Shown here piece by piece: positions 1 to 13,430 of a stretch of 64,000 bases of DNA. Source of the DNA: Stichopus chloronotus (Eukaryota; Echinodermata; Holothuroidea; Aspidochirotida; Stichopodidae); contig CM037843.1 of the NCBI GenBank assembly GCA_021234535.1, positions 6,590,820 through 6,654,819 of the forward strand, read 5' to 3'. Position 1 is the first letter of the stretch, and each line of letters starts with the position of its first letter. The position numbers and the translations under genes are program-made. The notes under the pieces were generated by a model. It was not told where the DNA came from and did not search any database. It worked only from the letters and a program-made list of their open reading frames with translations.

Positions 1-2633
1 ATTGGCGTCTGTATCGGGCCCAGAATATTTAGCTCGCTGATATCGTTAAAAGATTGCAAAATGAAATACTACTTAAGATCTTTAATTTCAAAATTGTTGG
101 CAGGCCCTGATAAAAGCTAAGAGGCTCGTTGGGAAAGAAATTCACACGAAGATGATCAACGAAGACGCATTGACATGAGCTGAGCATCTACACTAAATAT
201 GAGAATAACTAGAAATCTAACATACTTTCAAGGCCGATGATATGGATCAAGCCCTTTGATATAGGTGTGATGATTTGGAAAACTTTCATCACCGAATTAC
301 AGAGCGATTGTATGGTGGAGCTGCAATCACGTATAGACCTACAATGGGCGTGCGACGTTTTCATGTAGGGAATAGTGTCGACTCCGAATTTACGCTCATT
401 GCAGACATTGAGGTGTATTGTGCTTGATTGCTTCTGTGTTTTAATGCAATGTATGTCTGTAAGAACTTCATACATTCAATGGCCGACTTGAACAACATGT
501 ATAATTGGCGCCGAGTGACTGGGTCGTAATATCACACACAAAAGCACGTCTTGTTAAATTACGTTCTGTGTCTAATGTCATCTCTAATAAAAGAGGGGGG
601 TTGGGTATTTTTAGTATGGCCCATTTTTTATTAACTGTTTTTTCTTGGTCTAGGTAAGTAAAGTGTAGTATTTTCATTTTCAGTAGATCTATAGGCTTTT
701 TTTTTATTTTCCAAACCATTCTCTCATTCTCGGTCATTTTGTTTCTTGACAGTATAGATTATAAATATCACAGAAAGATGAAAGAAATAGCTCAATATGG
801 ATTTCTCTTCGCTGTGCATTTTTGGAGATAATAAACAAGGACTGTGATAAGTTCGAGTCTGTGCATGGAAAGTACCGTACTTTTCCTACATGACCATACA
901 TTAGAAGAAACCCCACTTTTGTTAAATGGAAGGATCTATTTTAATCTATTTTAAGCTACTAATAAAATGTTCTTCTCAGTTAACTAAATTTTGTGAAAAA
1001 AAGATTCTTAAGATTTTATATATAAATTTTTACGTCTTTTGGTGCTACTCAGCTTTACTACCTGATACAGGTCTTGTTATTTGTGGGTGGGGGATGCCTG
1101 TGTTTGCGTGTGTTTATAATGTTATTTGTCATACTATTGTTGATTTAGTTATACATAATTAGGTCTCTTACACGTCCATGAAGAGATGAAGAGAGTAAAT
1201 CAGTGCACAACAAAAGACACTCTGGCCAAAAAAAAAATGCCCTGTTAGTGCTAGACTTATGACGTAGCATTGAAAACAAAGCATATGAGATGTGATAAAG
1301 ACATAAAGATGAACATTAAATTTGCTTCCTCTCAGAGACTATATTGATAACATAATGCACACTGAACATAAAAACAACATTTCAATGTTTGCTCCCAAGT
1401 TGTATATGATGTCAGAGCAGTCTGTTTTCTGGTGCAGTTTAATTGCTGATTACATTGTTCAACTGAAAGTGGGTCATACTTCCATGTGAACTGTATTACG
1501 TCTTTGAAGAAAACTACCAAAATGCTTCTTTAAACAGTAGTAACTGTTTTACTACCCTCACGTTTATACTTTCTCTTGCAATCAGTGAAAAGACGCTTCC
1601 AATCGACCAATCAGACGCTTCGAGACGGAAAATTTAGTATCGATTCCTGTATTCTAATAACGAGATCATGGTTTGTTTCCGTCGGGTTGGCCGAAGACAG
1701 ATGTAGCCGGTAATTAGTACGGGCACAGGCATACCTTACATAACGAAACGACGGATGAGAATGGAGCTCGAAGCCTAAATGAGACAACAAACATGAAACA
1801 GCGGTAATCTTAACATCCAAATACACCATCACTGGTTCCGTTCATCACTTCAATATGTTATGCAAGTATACTGTGTAACAGACTATCTACCTCATTGAAA
1901 AGCTGCATCGTTGAGGAAAGAAAGGGTCGAAGGAATGACTAAAATTGAGTCCCTTTTAGACTTTACTGCTGAGAATGCGTTCGTCACGATTTATGTTTTA
2001 TGTGAGTCATACGGTCCCCTACACTATCACCACCACTCTAACGCGACTCTTGGCGGAGTAAATCAGATCAGAAAACTCTGTCACGTTACAGTAATCATTT
2101 TATGGAAATCACTTCGATGTGTGTTTTTTATTACATACGGTACACTTACCGGTATATGTTGAGATTACAACCTACTCAGGACTGTCTCATATTTTGGGGA
2201 TTTCATCCGTAGATCTATCAGCGATTTATTCACAGAAACGTTTGTTTAGGCAACCTTGCTGGTTGCGTTCCCTCCCTCTCCCTCTACCCCCCTCCTTATC
2301 TGTCTTGGGATAGCCGACATCGCGTCATAGTGATACCTCGTAATTGAACTCGATTGCATATATAGCTATAATAGTATTGTACGGTATACTCAGTCTCCGT
2401 ATCTTGAGGAGGCTATCGTTAACCTTTTCAAAATATATTGTTTTTGTGTTGTTGTTTGGTGTTTTTTTTTTTTTTTTTTGTCGCACTTTGCACTTCAGAT
2501 TTATATGCGAAGGAGATGTAAGACATTGATCAGAAAAAGGTAGGATTCTTGAAAGAATTAAAAAAAACTATGAAGCAATATCAGTACAATGTATATATTT
2601 TGAACCCGTCAAATTGATGTAACAATATATATC
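1..2633. other. Intergenic DNA, nothing recognised
   Basis: Both strands hold only short open frames (under 90 codons) with no recognisable domain. The base composition is AT-rich with normal CpG frequency. A 19-base T run sits at 2,461-2,479. No RNA gene or complete mobile element was recognised. Confidence 0.5.
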
Positions 2634-2762
2634 CACTCTAAAAATAAATCGGCCAAAATCGCCTTAATTGGTCCTATGGGACATTTTTGTAGACTAAATT
2701 TAGTCAAAATCATGTCCCCTAGGAGTAATTAAGACTGTTTTGACTAGGTTGGTTTCAGAGTG
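2634..2762. mobile_element. MITE-like palindromic element, 129 bp
   Basis: The left half (from CACTCTAAAAA at 2,634) and the reverse complement of the right half (ending TTTCAGAGTG at 2,762) align along about 60 bp, so the element could fold into one long imperfect hairpin. The centre is a perfect 14-bp palindrome, GACTAAATTTAGTC (2,692-2,705), lying at the geometric middle. It has no coding capacity. Terminal inverted repeats beginning CACTCT are common among non-autonomous DNA transposons of invertebrates. No clean target duplication is visible, so the superfamily stays open. A structural hairpin of other origin is the alternative. Confidence 0.65.
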
Positions 2763-4564
2763 TATGTACATCATTCCATCAGCAATCAATTGTTTTATGA
2801 GAAGTCATCAACCTCATCATCCACGATTACCTTTTTCCTGTCAAGGTTATACGTCTATTAACATATGTGAAAATGTTACATCACTGGATTCATGAACCGT
2901 TGTAGAGACAAAATTGCAGCGACTCATTTCGTCAAAGGTGTTTTTAGATCACACACGATATTCTTCCTTTCTTCCTCGACAATGTTACAACTGTAATACG
3001 TACATCATACGTATGAATCAACGACACACATAGTTTATTATTTTATTTTGAGACAAAACACACATAAACAAATAAACAAAAAGGGTGCCTCGACTGACGT
3101 CAGATAAATCGGCATAAAACCACAAGGTTGTGATATTTACACCATTTTGATGAATCAGTCGAAAACACTTCGTGACTTCATCACGGAAAAAAAAGAAGGG
3201 AAAAAAGGAGGAGGTTAAAAACCTCACAGAGTAGATCTTGAACTGACCAGAAATTACTGATAGTTATCGTTTTCAGAAGATCGACAAAAATATCGCGATG
3301 ACTGAATGATATTTAGAATTTTCGTCAATGCGTCAGGAAAATAGTAAGATTTCAGAAGAGTTTAATTTTTGATACACCATTATGAACTTCCAACCCCCGT
3401 AGGGATCCGTCAGTGAAAGTGATTGAGAAATCATGTCACAAAATTAATGATTTCTTTTCTTTATTGGAGAAAGCCATATCACACTAGCATATTCTGTTTA
3501 TGATCTCAACTTGAATTTATGATTAAAGTTGAAGATTTTAAGACGAATTTCCTTTTTTTTCGTCAACAACTTTGTATTTTACAATGGTGCACTAAATAAT
3601 GGGGGGGGGGGGGAATCCGTGACGTCATACCAAACAATCGTAATGAACATCAATTGGTTTTTATTTCTAATCTCGACTGTATTACAAGAAACAATACGAT
3701 ACTTTACGAGTTGTGACTTTTATTCTCGCAACATTCTAAGCTCAGTTTACAATAAAAATCAATCTAATATTTCACGGGTATAACATTTATAAGTTAAATA
3801 CCCTCTGCAATTTTCAGGTGTTACATATCTGTTTGTGACCATGAGGCAACTCGGTGGAATTTTTTTTACTCTGAGCTGTCTTTCTTCAAACAGCAATATT
3901 TTGAGTTATTTGCCAGACATTGGTGAGGAGCTTGAGTGAGAGAGTGCAGCGAAAAACCCTTTCATCTCTATCATTTGTCTTTCATCTATTAGATATATTG
4001 TCTTTCATCTATAAGATCTCAATAAAGTTTTACTGAAGTATTCTGTTAATGTCGACATGATCTTGACATGAAAACATCATGCTGGATTAAAGTGGCTAAA
4101 AAATCTTGTTTTTCATACCACACTTATAGACAATAGATAAGTGTGATGTATCTTGTTGCCAATCCCGTAGAATCATTTTATCACCTCAAAATGATTATAT
4201 CCAGCTCAGGTGTAACAAACAATAACACTGTCAATTTGGCATCAAAGGGCTAGGTTTTACTCAGCTGCATTTCACATAATGACAGAGGATATCAGTTGCC
4301 ATGCCCAGAGACAAAAATGTGTAATTGAGAAGGAAAGAGCTGTTTCCTTCCATTTTAGCGAGACCAATTCATCACGGTGGAGGTGTTTTAACTATATATC
4401 AAATAATGTGTCGGACACTCACGTATCTTGCATGGTCATGCATAAGGATCCTAGAAAGTGACCAATTCAGTGTTGCAATCAATAGACTGAGAATATTAAA
4501 TTACGGTTTCTACCGTGAGATGCTTCGAGTACCAAGTCGGCAAATGGACGAGACCAGATCAAGA
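2763..4564. other. Intergenic DNA, nothing recognised
   Basis: No gene recognised. The stretch contains a 13-base G run at 3,601-3,613. Open frames are short and show no family motif. Confidence 0.45.
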
Positions 4565-4790
4565 TGAAAAGGAGCCCTTTGCACCGCCAATACTATCCAT
4601 TTCCTAACCCCCCCCCCCCGACCCTTCGTATCACCCCTCATTACCACCTACCCTTGCCACTCCCTCCCTACCAACTCCTATAACCACTGACATCCCGCCT
4701 TCCCTATCACTCTCTATACATCTCTCCCTTTACCACTTCCTACATCTCATTACAACTCATCTCTATCATCCCCTACTACTCAATATGGTG
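4565..4790. repeat. Pyrimidine-rich low-complexity tract
   Basis: About 220 bp of C/T-rich sequence built from loosely repeated CCTACC, TCCC and ATCTC words, including a 12-base C run at 4,608-4,619. It is non-coding simple sequence. Confidence 0.7.
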
Positions 4791-7420
4791 GTCTTTGCTG
4801 ACGATCTTTTGTTAGCACTGTCGAAGTGAACAATGGTGCAAGAATTGTTAATTGTAAAACAGTGCAAAGACAAAATTGGATGGTACAGTCGTTTCAATAT
4901 CGAAAATATCTCTGCTCTCTAGGTTTTAATTTTAACTCTTGTTTCCTTTCATCAGTTTATACATCCATTGATTTGACGTCTTGCATGTTAAATTACCTTG
5001 TTTAATAATGACATTTAATTCAATCTGGTTTACCGCAGGGAAGCTGGCTTATTGACAGAGAAAATGTAATTTGCGAGAAAAGTCACGATTTATCTTTTTT
5101 TCCTTTGACATGTCGGTTTTCAAGAAAGTACAGATGACGATGATCCGGTTGTAGGGAGAAGTTCAGTGTGTGGATTTGTATTGAGGACTCTTTAATTGCA
5201 TGTGTTGCAGTGTGAATTAGTTCATTACGAACTAATCATTTCACCCAAAGTTTTAAGACTCACATGATGAATTGATCACATTTAAGTAGTAAGCAAGCCT
5301 TTTTTTCGTTCTCAATTGCACATTTTTCCCTATACGGGCATGACAATATCCCCGTCCGTGATATGAAATTCAATCTAGACGGATGTATCCTCATTGGCCG
5401 TTACTGTGTGCTACCTTTCACAGATCGAGATAACCTAAAGCGATGAGGTTGGTAACAAGATATACCATACTTTTTTTTTGTCTCAGTGTGGTGTGAAAAT
5501 CAAAGTTTCTAACCGCTCTGGCATACCATGAAATGAAGCGGTCTTCCACAACTCATCTCCTGCATAACCCTGTGACGAAAATGAGCTATTTCTGATGTTA
5601 ACCGGAGCTGAATGGTTAGAACAACGCATGATTAAAATTACAGCCTTTGTATGCCCTGCTGGTGTATTATAAGAACAACACATTATTTGGAACAAAGCGT
5701 GATTAAAGTTGCTATCTTTGTATGCCATGTTGGTGTATTTTTAAACGTAATAGTCCCCCTTTAACACCATACACCTGAAACTCTTATGCTAGATAAGGAC
5801 AGAAAAAGGACACTCTAAAGCATTGGGGTAACCCAGCATGCAATCTTTGATCGTTGATTCGTGAATACGAGAGGCATGAAACAATCAAATGGTAGTTCCA
5901 CCAAAAAAAAAAGAAGGCGGGATATTTTACTGGCAACAGTGAAAAGAGGAGCAAAACGGCTATCAAGCAATTGCATAATGAATGAAACCGCGCCGCTCAT
6001 ACTTAGGCTGTGCACATCATGTGTAGTTATTGTGATAGGCAATCAACCTTCAACTATTGATGTGTTTGGCGTGAATATTTCACAAATAACAATCAGAGAA
6101 TCAGAGAATAAAAGTAATTTATCTAAAGACTACATTGCCTGTGCCTCTGACGTAAACCGGTTACGTAAGAGAACAATGCATTTCGCATTCAGCTTTAATG
6201 TAATTATGGGTTTGATGAAACCAATTTAAGAAACTAAACGGTCTCTAACATAACTAATGAAAGACACTAATCACATTGATATAACTAACAGATTTTTTTT
6301 TTTTTCCGTCTGCAAAGTTGGACGCAGTGCAAAGGGTCAAATGTTAACCCTGCGATTATCTACGTTCCTATAACAAGGTTGACGTGTTCAGCGTTTTTAA
6401 AGACGCTTTATTTTGCTGGGACTCGGTTGTGTAACCTCCGCATCTCCCTGTGGCTGGAGGAAAAAAAAAATCGTCCTTCACTCTTAATGAGGGGCGTGAG
6501 AATCTCATTTGCTGAAGTCCCTCCCCCCCCCCCCCCCCTCGGAGATGTGTAGTATGTAAACCAAATGTTTTTACTTTGATGAAATTTTGCTAGTTTCTTT
6601 ATAAATCACAGATCTTTTTGTGAAGAATAAGTTAATCATTTCCAGTGAACACCTTATTGTTTTTATTTGCGGGATTATTGCACATGAATCTGGAAACAGA
6701 GAGCCTAACAAGACCTCAAGAGCAGGGAGTTAAAATTTCTGTCGTTTAACCACAAAAATTGGTTTGCAATTACATACATTTTAAAAACACTGATACATTT
6801 TGACACCTCGTCATTTTGCTACGGTAAAAACGATACAGAACCGACATTCGACTTACCGATAATTGTCATTCTTGAAGTACGATTAGCAAACATAAAATGA
6901 CTTGCGTTGAGGGGAACATCCTATAGTTTATGTCAAGAGGCTGTCACAGAAGGCCTATGCATGTCCCGTAGGACTGTGTTTATATAATCTTATGACGCAA
7001 GCTACTAATCGCAACCTGCTTATTCACGTCCACAACTATGACACGATGATGGCATTCTGTTTCATTCAAAGCTGACTCGCTGAAAACGGATACTTGCAAT
7101 ATGATATTTAAAGTGTTCATTTTTTTTTCTTTTCGAGTGGGGGGGGGTTCAGTTTAGTAAATATAAAATGAATATTGCAAGAGTTATCATGTTGATTGAG
7201 ATCCATGCATACGGAGATCTACTCTTGGAATGCTAATAATTATATTTTCAGTCCTGACCACAGGATAGTTCCCTGGCACTATGGAAAGAAACTTGTATTT
7301 GCACATTGTTTTGTTTGTGTCATAAACTTAAATCAACTTACTGGAAGCCAGTATCAAGGTTGTAATTATCCGTGATAAGATAAGGTGATTAACCTTTAAA
7401 AAATAACGAATTATGAGTTG
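4791..7420. other. Intergenic DNA with a short tandem duplication
   Basis: No gene recognised. At 5,621-5,745 two copies of a ~55-bp segment (both containing the word TTTGTATGCC) lie about 70 bp apart, a small diverged direct duplication. A 16-base C run is at 6,523-6,538. An open frame on + up to 6,229 (first ATG 5,876) is basic near its start but shows no recognisable domain. Confidence 0.45.
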
Positions 7421-7950
7421 GAACTGTGGCACTGAGATCGTGCACGGTGCAGCATTAGAATCATACAACACTCTAGGATCACTATGGGTTCGTGCAACAC
7501 CATGCACTGTGCAGAACTATACACAGAATCGTTTGGCACTAGGATAATACATTACTGTGGGTGGGATCGTGCAGCACTATGAGTGGGATCGTGCAGCACT
7601 ATGGGAATTCAACACTATGGGGATAGTGCAGCACTAGGATCGTGAAACAGGATAAACAGGAACGTGAAGCAGGATAATTGAGCACTATGCGTTCGTGAAA
7701 CACTATGTGACCGTGCAGCACTATGGGAGTGCAACGCTATGGGAATAGTGCAGCACTAGAATCGTGTAGCACTATAAAAATCGTGCAGCACACTAGGATC
7801 TTGTACCGTTAACTGGATCGAATAGCACTATGGAATGGTGATGAACAATACGACCATGCAGCACTAAAGGACCTTGCAACACCGTGGGAATCGCAAGGTT
7901 CTATGGGGATAGTGCAGCACTAGAGTCATGCAGCTCTACAGGATAGTGTA
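7421..7950. repeat. Minisatellite, ~18-24 bp unit
   Basis: About 530 bp of degenerate tandem copies of a unit close to GATCGTGCAGCACTATGG. The best preserved pair is at 7,562-7,604 with 22-bp spacing. Unit length varies because of small insertions and deletions. The array is non-coding and flanked by unique-looking sequence. Confidence 0.85.
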
Positions 7951-10900
7951 TTATTCGTTCTCTGCTCCCTACATATATACTTGGATGATAAAATTTCAAT
8001 AGAGCAATTGTACATGATTCCCCTAAAAACTGAAATTTCCATATGCATATCTAAACAAAGGAAGAGAAATAGGCCGCCTATCCAGTGATGACAGTTAATT
8101 CAGTTTATGTACTCCATAGTGCTTGTATTTCCAGGTGTGTGTGGATAACGTGACGCATCATAATGACATTGCTTCAAAATAAACAACAAACTGCATCACT
8201 GAAAAAAAAATGTCTCATGTGTTATTTATTAACATCCCAAAATGATGGCAATCGATTAAAGAAAATATATAATGGTCATGTCTGTGCAAGACTGTGAATA
8301 TAATTACGCATACATGTGTATTGGTGTGTGAATTGGTAGGTGAATCGGTTAGTGAATCAACTGTGCACGGCGTGAGTGTTGCCATTTTAGCAAGAATAAA
8401 AAAAAAACACCACTCACCGGTGAAGAGTATGCAAAGAACCATCTCAGTAACAAACTTGAAAAGTCCGTATATGACTAATATATAACCAATACATTTTAAA
8501 TGGAATAAATCAACAAATACATTTATTTGAAATGTAATTTACATGTGATTCATATTTAGCTGTATATTGGCTCTTTCGTGTCAAATTGGAAATCTTTTCT
8601 TTCTTATCTCAAGTAGATCTATGGGTAAAGTGTGATGCATGTATACTTTATACATAGGCTTATATACTTGCATGCTAATACTAAATTCTTGCGTACGAGT
8701 TCCACACAACGATTACTCAATTGATTTTGAGTTTCTTACGCACACACGCATGCACACGCGCATACGTACATGTACGGTACATGCCACACTTTAGGCTACA
8801 ATCTGCCGACGTGAGCGTTGAATATCTGAGATGGTGAAACGGTCTAACACTATCTTTGACTCCATGTGAAAACAATCCACTTGCTTCATTCACATCCACT
8901 ATATTTTCTTCCACTTGAACGAAATTTGGAAAGCTTAATACTATCTTGCCACTTTGATAACCCTTCCACAGGGAGTAACCCTGCAAGGGTAAGGGAGTAG
9001 CTAATGGTGACACAGATGATGGTGTTTCATCTGGTCCGGTTGGTGACACACGCTGCCTTTTTTTTTTGGCTTGATACTAAAAGTAAACACAAAAGTCGTC
9101 CTGGTGGCGTAATAATGCAAGTGACAAAAGAAAAAAACTGCGAACTCAAAAAGGACAAGGAAACAATAAACTTCTTATTTTCATAATTGATATACTTACT
9201 TGTGGACTAGGGCAACCATTTCTCTGACGTCATATCTTCATCGGACATATCCTCAAGTGAAAGTCAAAAAAATCTCCTTAAAGAGGAAACATCCTTCTAA
9301 TCCTGTGTGTGTGTAGTGTTCCCTGATCACCACGTAAATGAAGCTCCCAGAATCGGGTTGTCCAGAAACGACCTGCAGTAAGTCTAACCGCTGAATGATC
9401 ACTTCAGTGTTGACCACGAGGCACAGAGGATATCCAAAGAAAAATAATCATAATAGTGTGCAACAAATAAAGGACAATTTAGAATGTAAGTGTGCTTTTA
9501 TCTTGCACTGAAAATATATGACTTTGACATTTAGCCAAAACGAGTAAGCCAATTCCAAAGTACAGAATATATACGCACACGCGCCCACACACGTAACAAA
9601 ACTAGGAAAAAAAAGTCAGAACCGCTGCAGATACTCTTATACCGTACACGCAGTATAGCAATAATTTTCACCTGTATTCTCTCCGTACGGTCTAAGTGTT
9701 CCTGATATGTTTAAAGGGAATAGTGATGAATATTGAACGTGCTATGTGTTATCTCAGTCAGAATTTTGTCAAAAAAAAAAAAAAATCGTCGGGGCGGTGT
9801 TACATTTTGAACACAATGTGGCCAGGTAATGACTCAGCAAACACGACATGAATAAGTAAAGTATTAAACATCTGTCCGCAGTAAACACACAGTGCAATCT
9901 AGATATAATGTAATGTAAGTACAAAAAGGATGAAAATATGTTTTAAGTTATAAAGTGTTGGTTAATGAGTATGTCATCATAGAAATCTACGGGTAATTTT
10001 GTACTTCATGTAATATATATCCAATGTTCTGTGATGCTGTTTTCATATCGAAGTTGGATGAACTTTTTTGTTTTCTTTAACAAAACCGTATTCAGTCGAA
10101 GAGCATATTAAGACTGTCGGCAAACTTCGTAATTTATTCTTGAAAATGTGAAATGAGGTTTCTTCTCTGGTGCTAGGACATAAAATTTGGTGATCTTTCA
10201 GTGTTTGTGAACATGTTTGTTTGCATTTCTTGCTTCTTTTATTCTTCCTTCAGTTTTCTTTCCAAAATATTTTTCAACAACAATGAAAGAGCCGGAGGTT
10301 GGAAACCTTGCAAGTTACCACCGGTTCATCTATCACTTTAGTGCCGCGCGTGATCGATACGTTAGTTACTGAATTTTAAAAAGGTTCTCCAACTACAGGG
10401 AAGGAGGGAGGGGAAAAACGCAATAGATACGGGGGGGGGGGGAGGATAGGGATGACACCGAAGGAATGGGAAGGGATGAGGGGTGGTAGCTGCCTCAGGT
10501 AAGATTCTTCTGCCACGACGTGTAGCGTGTCTTGAGAAGTGAGGGCGGTACGTCACAATCAAGAAGAAAACGAAAGTTAGTGACTTAGAATCTGAGAAAC
10601 CTATGGAGGAAATCACAACTCCGAGATAGCAATGGTCGTTTACCACGGTAAAGTTACAGGGGGTAAAATTGTATAAGAACACATTCTCATCCACGCAACG
10701 GAAAACGTCTATAAATTCATGGAAATATATATTACTGCAATGTGAGACATGTATCATATTATACAATATTATATAATATTATATGAATATTTTGTAACAT
10801 ACAATATATCTTATACATGTAATATATGTTTAACATATCTATATGTACCTAGGCTATTATAAATTTCGAATAAGTAAAAGGTACTTGATTGGACTGGGGA

Positions 10901-11377
10901 TTGGCTAAGGAGAAGAAAAAAAAGAGACTTTGCATGAGAGGAGTAAACAAATTACTCACTTTCGTCTCCTTTTTCTCTCTTAAGTAGAATTTTCAATGTT
11001 GTACTGGTAAATGTATATATACGCAGGAGTGTGACCAGGATTTCCAGAGACAGAGACGGGGTGTAGTTAGTGTCATGATTGCCGGGCTAGAATCTTGGGG
11101 TAGTCGACCACTCGAAGTGGTACCACAAAGCTGGCCGAGGATATTTATATCATTCAGATTTACCTAAGTGTCTTGGCGCATGCTCAGTGATTTTCTTCCT
11201 TAATTTTCAATTTTCTTCTACTTTACAGTGATGAACACAAGGTTAATTGCTCAGTTGACGATTGATTTGTGGAAAAAAAAAATATGTGTTCTGGTACCTG
11301 AGACATACTAGGTACATATAGGTCCTGGACAAGTGCTCGATTTTGCGGATTGAAAAGGGAGCGATCGCAAGATGCAA
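7951..11377. other. Intergenic DNA, nothing confidently recognised
   Basis: No supported gene. On the minus strand, 8,717 to about 8,975 is open without an ATG and is preceded by a good-looking splice acceptor (polypyrimidine tract then TTGCAG), but the peptide matches no family I know. Other contents are a 12-base G run at 10,431-10,442 and an AT-rich, partly palindromic stretch around 10,755-10,840. Confidence 0.4.
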
Positions 11378-11545
11378 AATGGCGCAGTCAAACAAAGTTC
11401 CTTATGAACTTGAACCCGTCATTTGTCTGAGTAACAGCTATTCTTCAAGTGCATTGATTATGGGGCGTATGGGCCTAACGCAATGTGAACAGCATAATGA
11501 GAAAACTGTTACTGGAGTGTATCTGCCTAGCGTTGCTCAAAGTGT
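11378..11545 (+). CDS. Candidate first coding exon, unknown protein
   Basis: An ATG in strong translation context (AAA before it, G after it) opens 55 codons and a partial codon that run into a consensus splice donor, GTAAGT, at 11,546. The frame stops at once if the donor is not used. The peptide has no motif I recognise. A spliced continuation was not found, and joining it to the acceptor at 14,371-14,372 would give the wrong frame for the GTPase downstream. It may be a real first exon or a chance combination of a good start and a good donor. Confidence 0.22.
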
Positions 11546-12345
11546 GTAAGTTAGATCTAACATTTAGCCCTGAAATGCACTCACAGGGAAAGTTTGCTGA
11601 AATTATGAAACTTGTGGTAAATTTGAAAAACAGAAACAAACAAACAGAAAAAAAACCGTAACTTGGGCAAAAAAGACAGAAAAGGACAGATCTGTTGTCC
11701 AATCCCTAGGTATCCATAGTCATTGGGTTATTTCATCAGATTCATGCAGGAAGCCTCGCTATACCCACAGCAGACTACTGTACACTCATATTCCCTTTAA
11801 CAAATAATACAAAGTCCAAGAATTGAGTGATTCTCTTACAGCTGGTAATGGTAATTTTACGATCCTTAGAGCAACTAATCAGACGAATGTGTGAAACGAA
11901 AAAATGGAAAACGAACAAACATTTGCTGAGGCTAGACTGTCATTTTGTCTTGCAAATATTGTATAAGCAAATAGCAAAAGGTGAACCGCAGATAAGTCAG
12001 GGCTTGAATGGAAACCTATGTAGTGTAAAGTGCGCATACATTCATATTTATGATTATTAAGTTAAAATCACAGATATACGTATTGATATTGAAACCTGAC
12101 GAGCTGACTCTGTGTAATTGACTTGAAACAAATGACAAATGATTAAACATGCGCTTCTTTTGTCTCAGATGCTATATACTCGAATGTCATATGGAAACAT
12201 AGAACATAATAAACCCCCTCCCATTCCACCGTGCACATATATGAAACAGCAAACGCACGTGACGTTATTCTGTATTCTAACACCGGTGTATAAAAGATCG
12301 AAACAATAACTACAAAGGCAAGCTACAATTTGCGATTGATAATTA
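11546..12345. other. Intergenic DNA, nothing recognised
   Basis: Only short open frames without recognisable motifs occur here. No RNA gene was seen. Confidence 0.4.
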
Positions 12346-12738
12346 TTACATTAGGAACATTACATGAAGATTACTACATGATGGACATTACATAATGACC
12401 ATTACACGATGATTATTTTATTATGACCATTGTATGGGGACTATCAAATGATGACAATTACATAATAACCATTACATGATGATCATCACATGATGACCAT
12501 TACATGATAAGCATTACCTGATGGCCATTATGTGGTGACCAATGTATTGTGACAATAACATAATAACCATTAGATGGTGCTCATTACATGATAACTATTA
12601 CATGATGGTCATTATGTGGTGCATTGTGACAATGCATGGTGACAATTACATAATAACCATTTGATGATGATCATTACGTGATGACCTTTACATTACGGCC
12701 AATAATAATAATGGACATTACATATTGACTCTTACAGG
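12346..12738. repeat. 14-bp minisatellite (CATTACATGATGAC)n
   Basis: About 390 bp, roughly 28 copies, of a 14-bp unit. Five successive units in the middle are each exactly 14 bp with scattered substitutions. Read on the minus strand the unit is GTAATGGTCATCAT, which shares 10 of 14 positions with the 14-bp minisatellite at 43,746-44,335. Confidence 0.88.
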
Positions 12739-12989
12739 CTCTTTAATTCCATGGGACATCAAGAACGTACGTCCAGCTGTGATGTGTATGCTTCACTTTC
12801 AAATTAGCTTGAACACTGACTGAAACGAAACTAAAATACCTGGATGCAACTAATACTAGATGATGACGTCAGCCTTAGGTAACGTCTTTAATATACGGTT
12901 AACTTCATTGAGTATCTTACTGAATCAGGGAGTGTAACGCTGTATACCATTAAAGTAATTGCATACCCAAGCAAAAGGTAAAATCATTA

Positions 12990-13430
12990 AAAAGTTTTAT
13001 CTTAAAACTTAATGTGCATTTTCGTTACACCATTCAAAAAAGTTGGAAAAATAAATGGGTTGAATGTGATAAATTCTGCTACATGCTTTCAAATTCTTAT
13101 AACATAACAACAAAGAGAGTTAAAGTCGATAATGTAGTGGTTGACAGTTTCCATTCGATTAAGCCATGCAATTCTTACCGACTATTAATGAATATTCAGT
13201 AAGTCGAAACAGCTGATCGTTAACTCCGCAATGAAGTGATCGTTTGGTAGTTTGCACAGTGCTTCGTTTTCACTTCATACGTTGTCCATAAAGGAGCTAT
13301 GACTTGATTAGTATGTTTTTAATGCAGCACTGATGAGCACCAACGCATGATATCATGTTACGGACCGGATGCAGTGTGAGACCTGTACTGTTGCATATTC
13401 ATTAGGTAGGCGAGGTCTACATCTGGTAAT
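12990..13430 (+). repeat. Dispersed repeat family D, copy 1
   Basis: One of four copies of a ~400-450 bp interspersed repeat in the window. Shared landmarks in order are AGTGGTTGACA, ATGAATATTCAGT, AACAGCTGATCG, a TAATGAAGCGATC-like word and the end motif GACCTGTACTGTTGCATATT. It has no coding capacity or clear terminal repeats. It is probably a non-autonomous transposon, class unknown. Confidence 0.6.

Noticed and set aside
8717..9049. 110-codon minus-strand frame preceded by a good splice acceptor
   Set aside because: It has no ATG, no recognisable family and no clear donor; kept only as a note in the intergenic entry.
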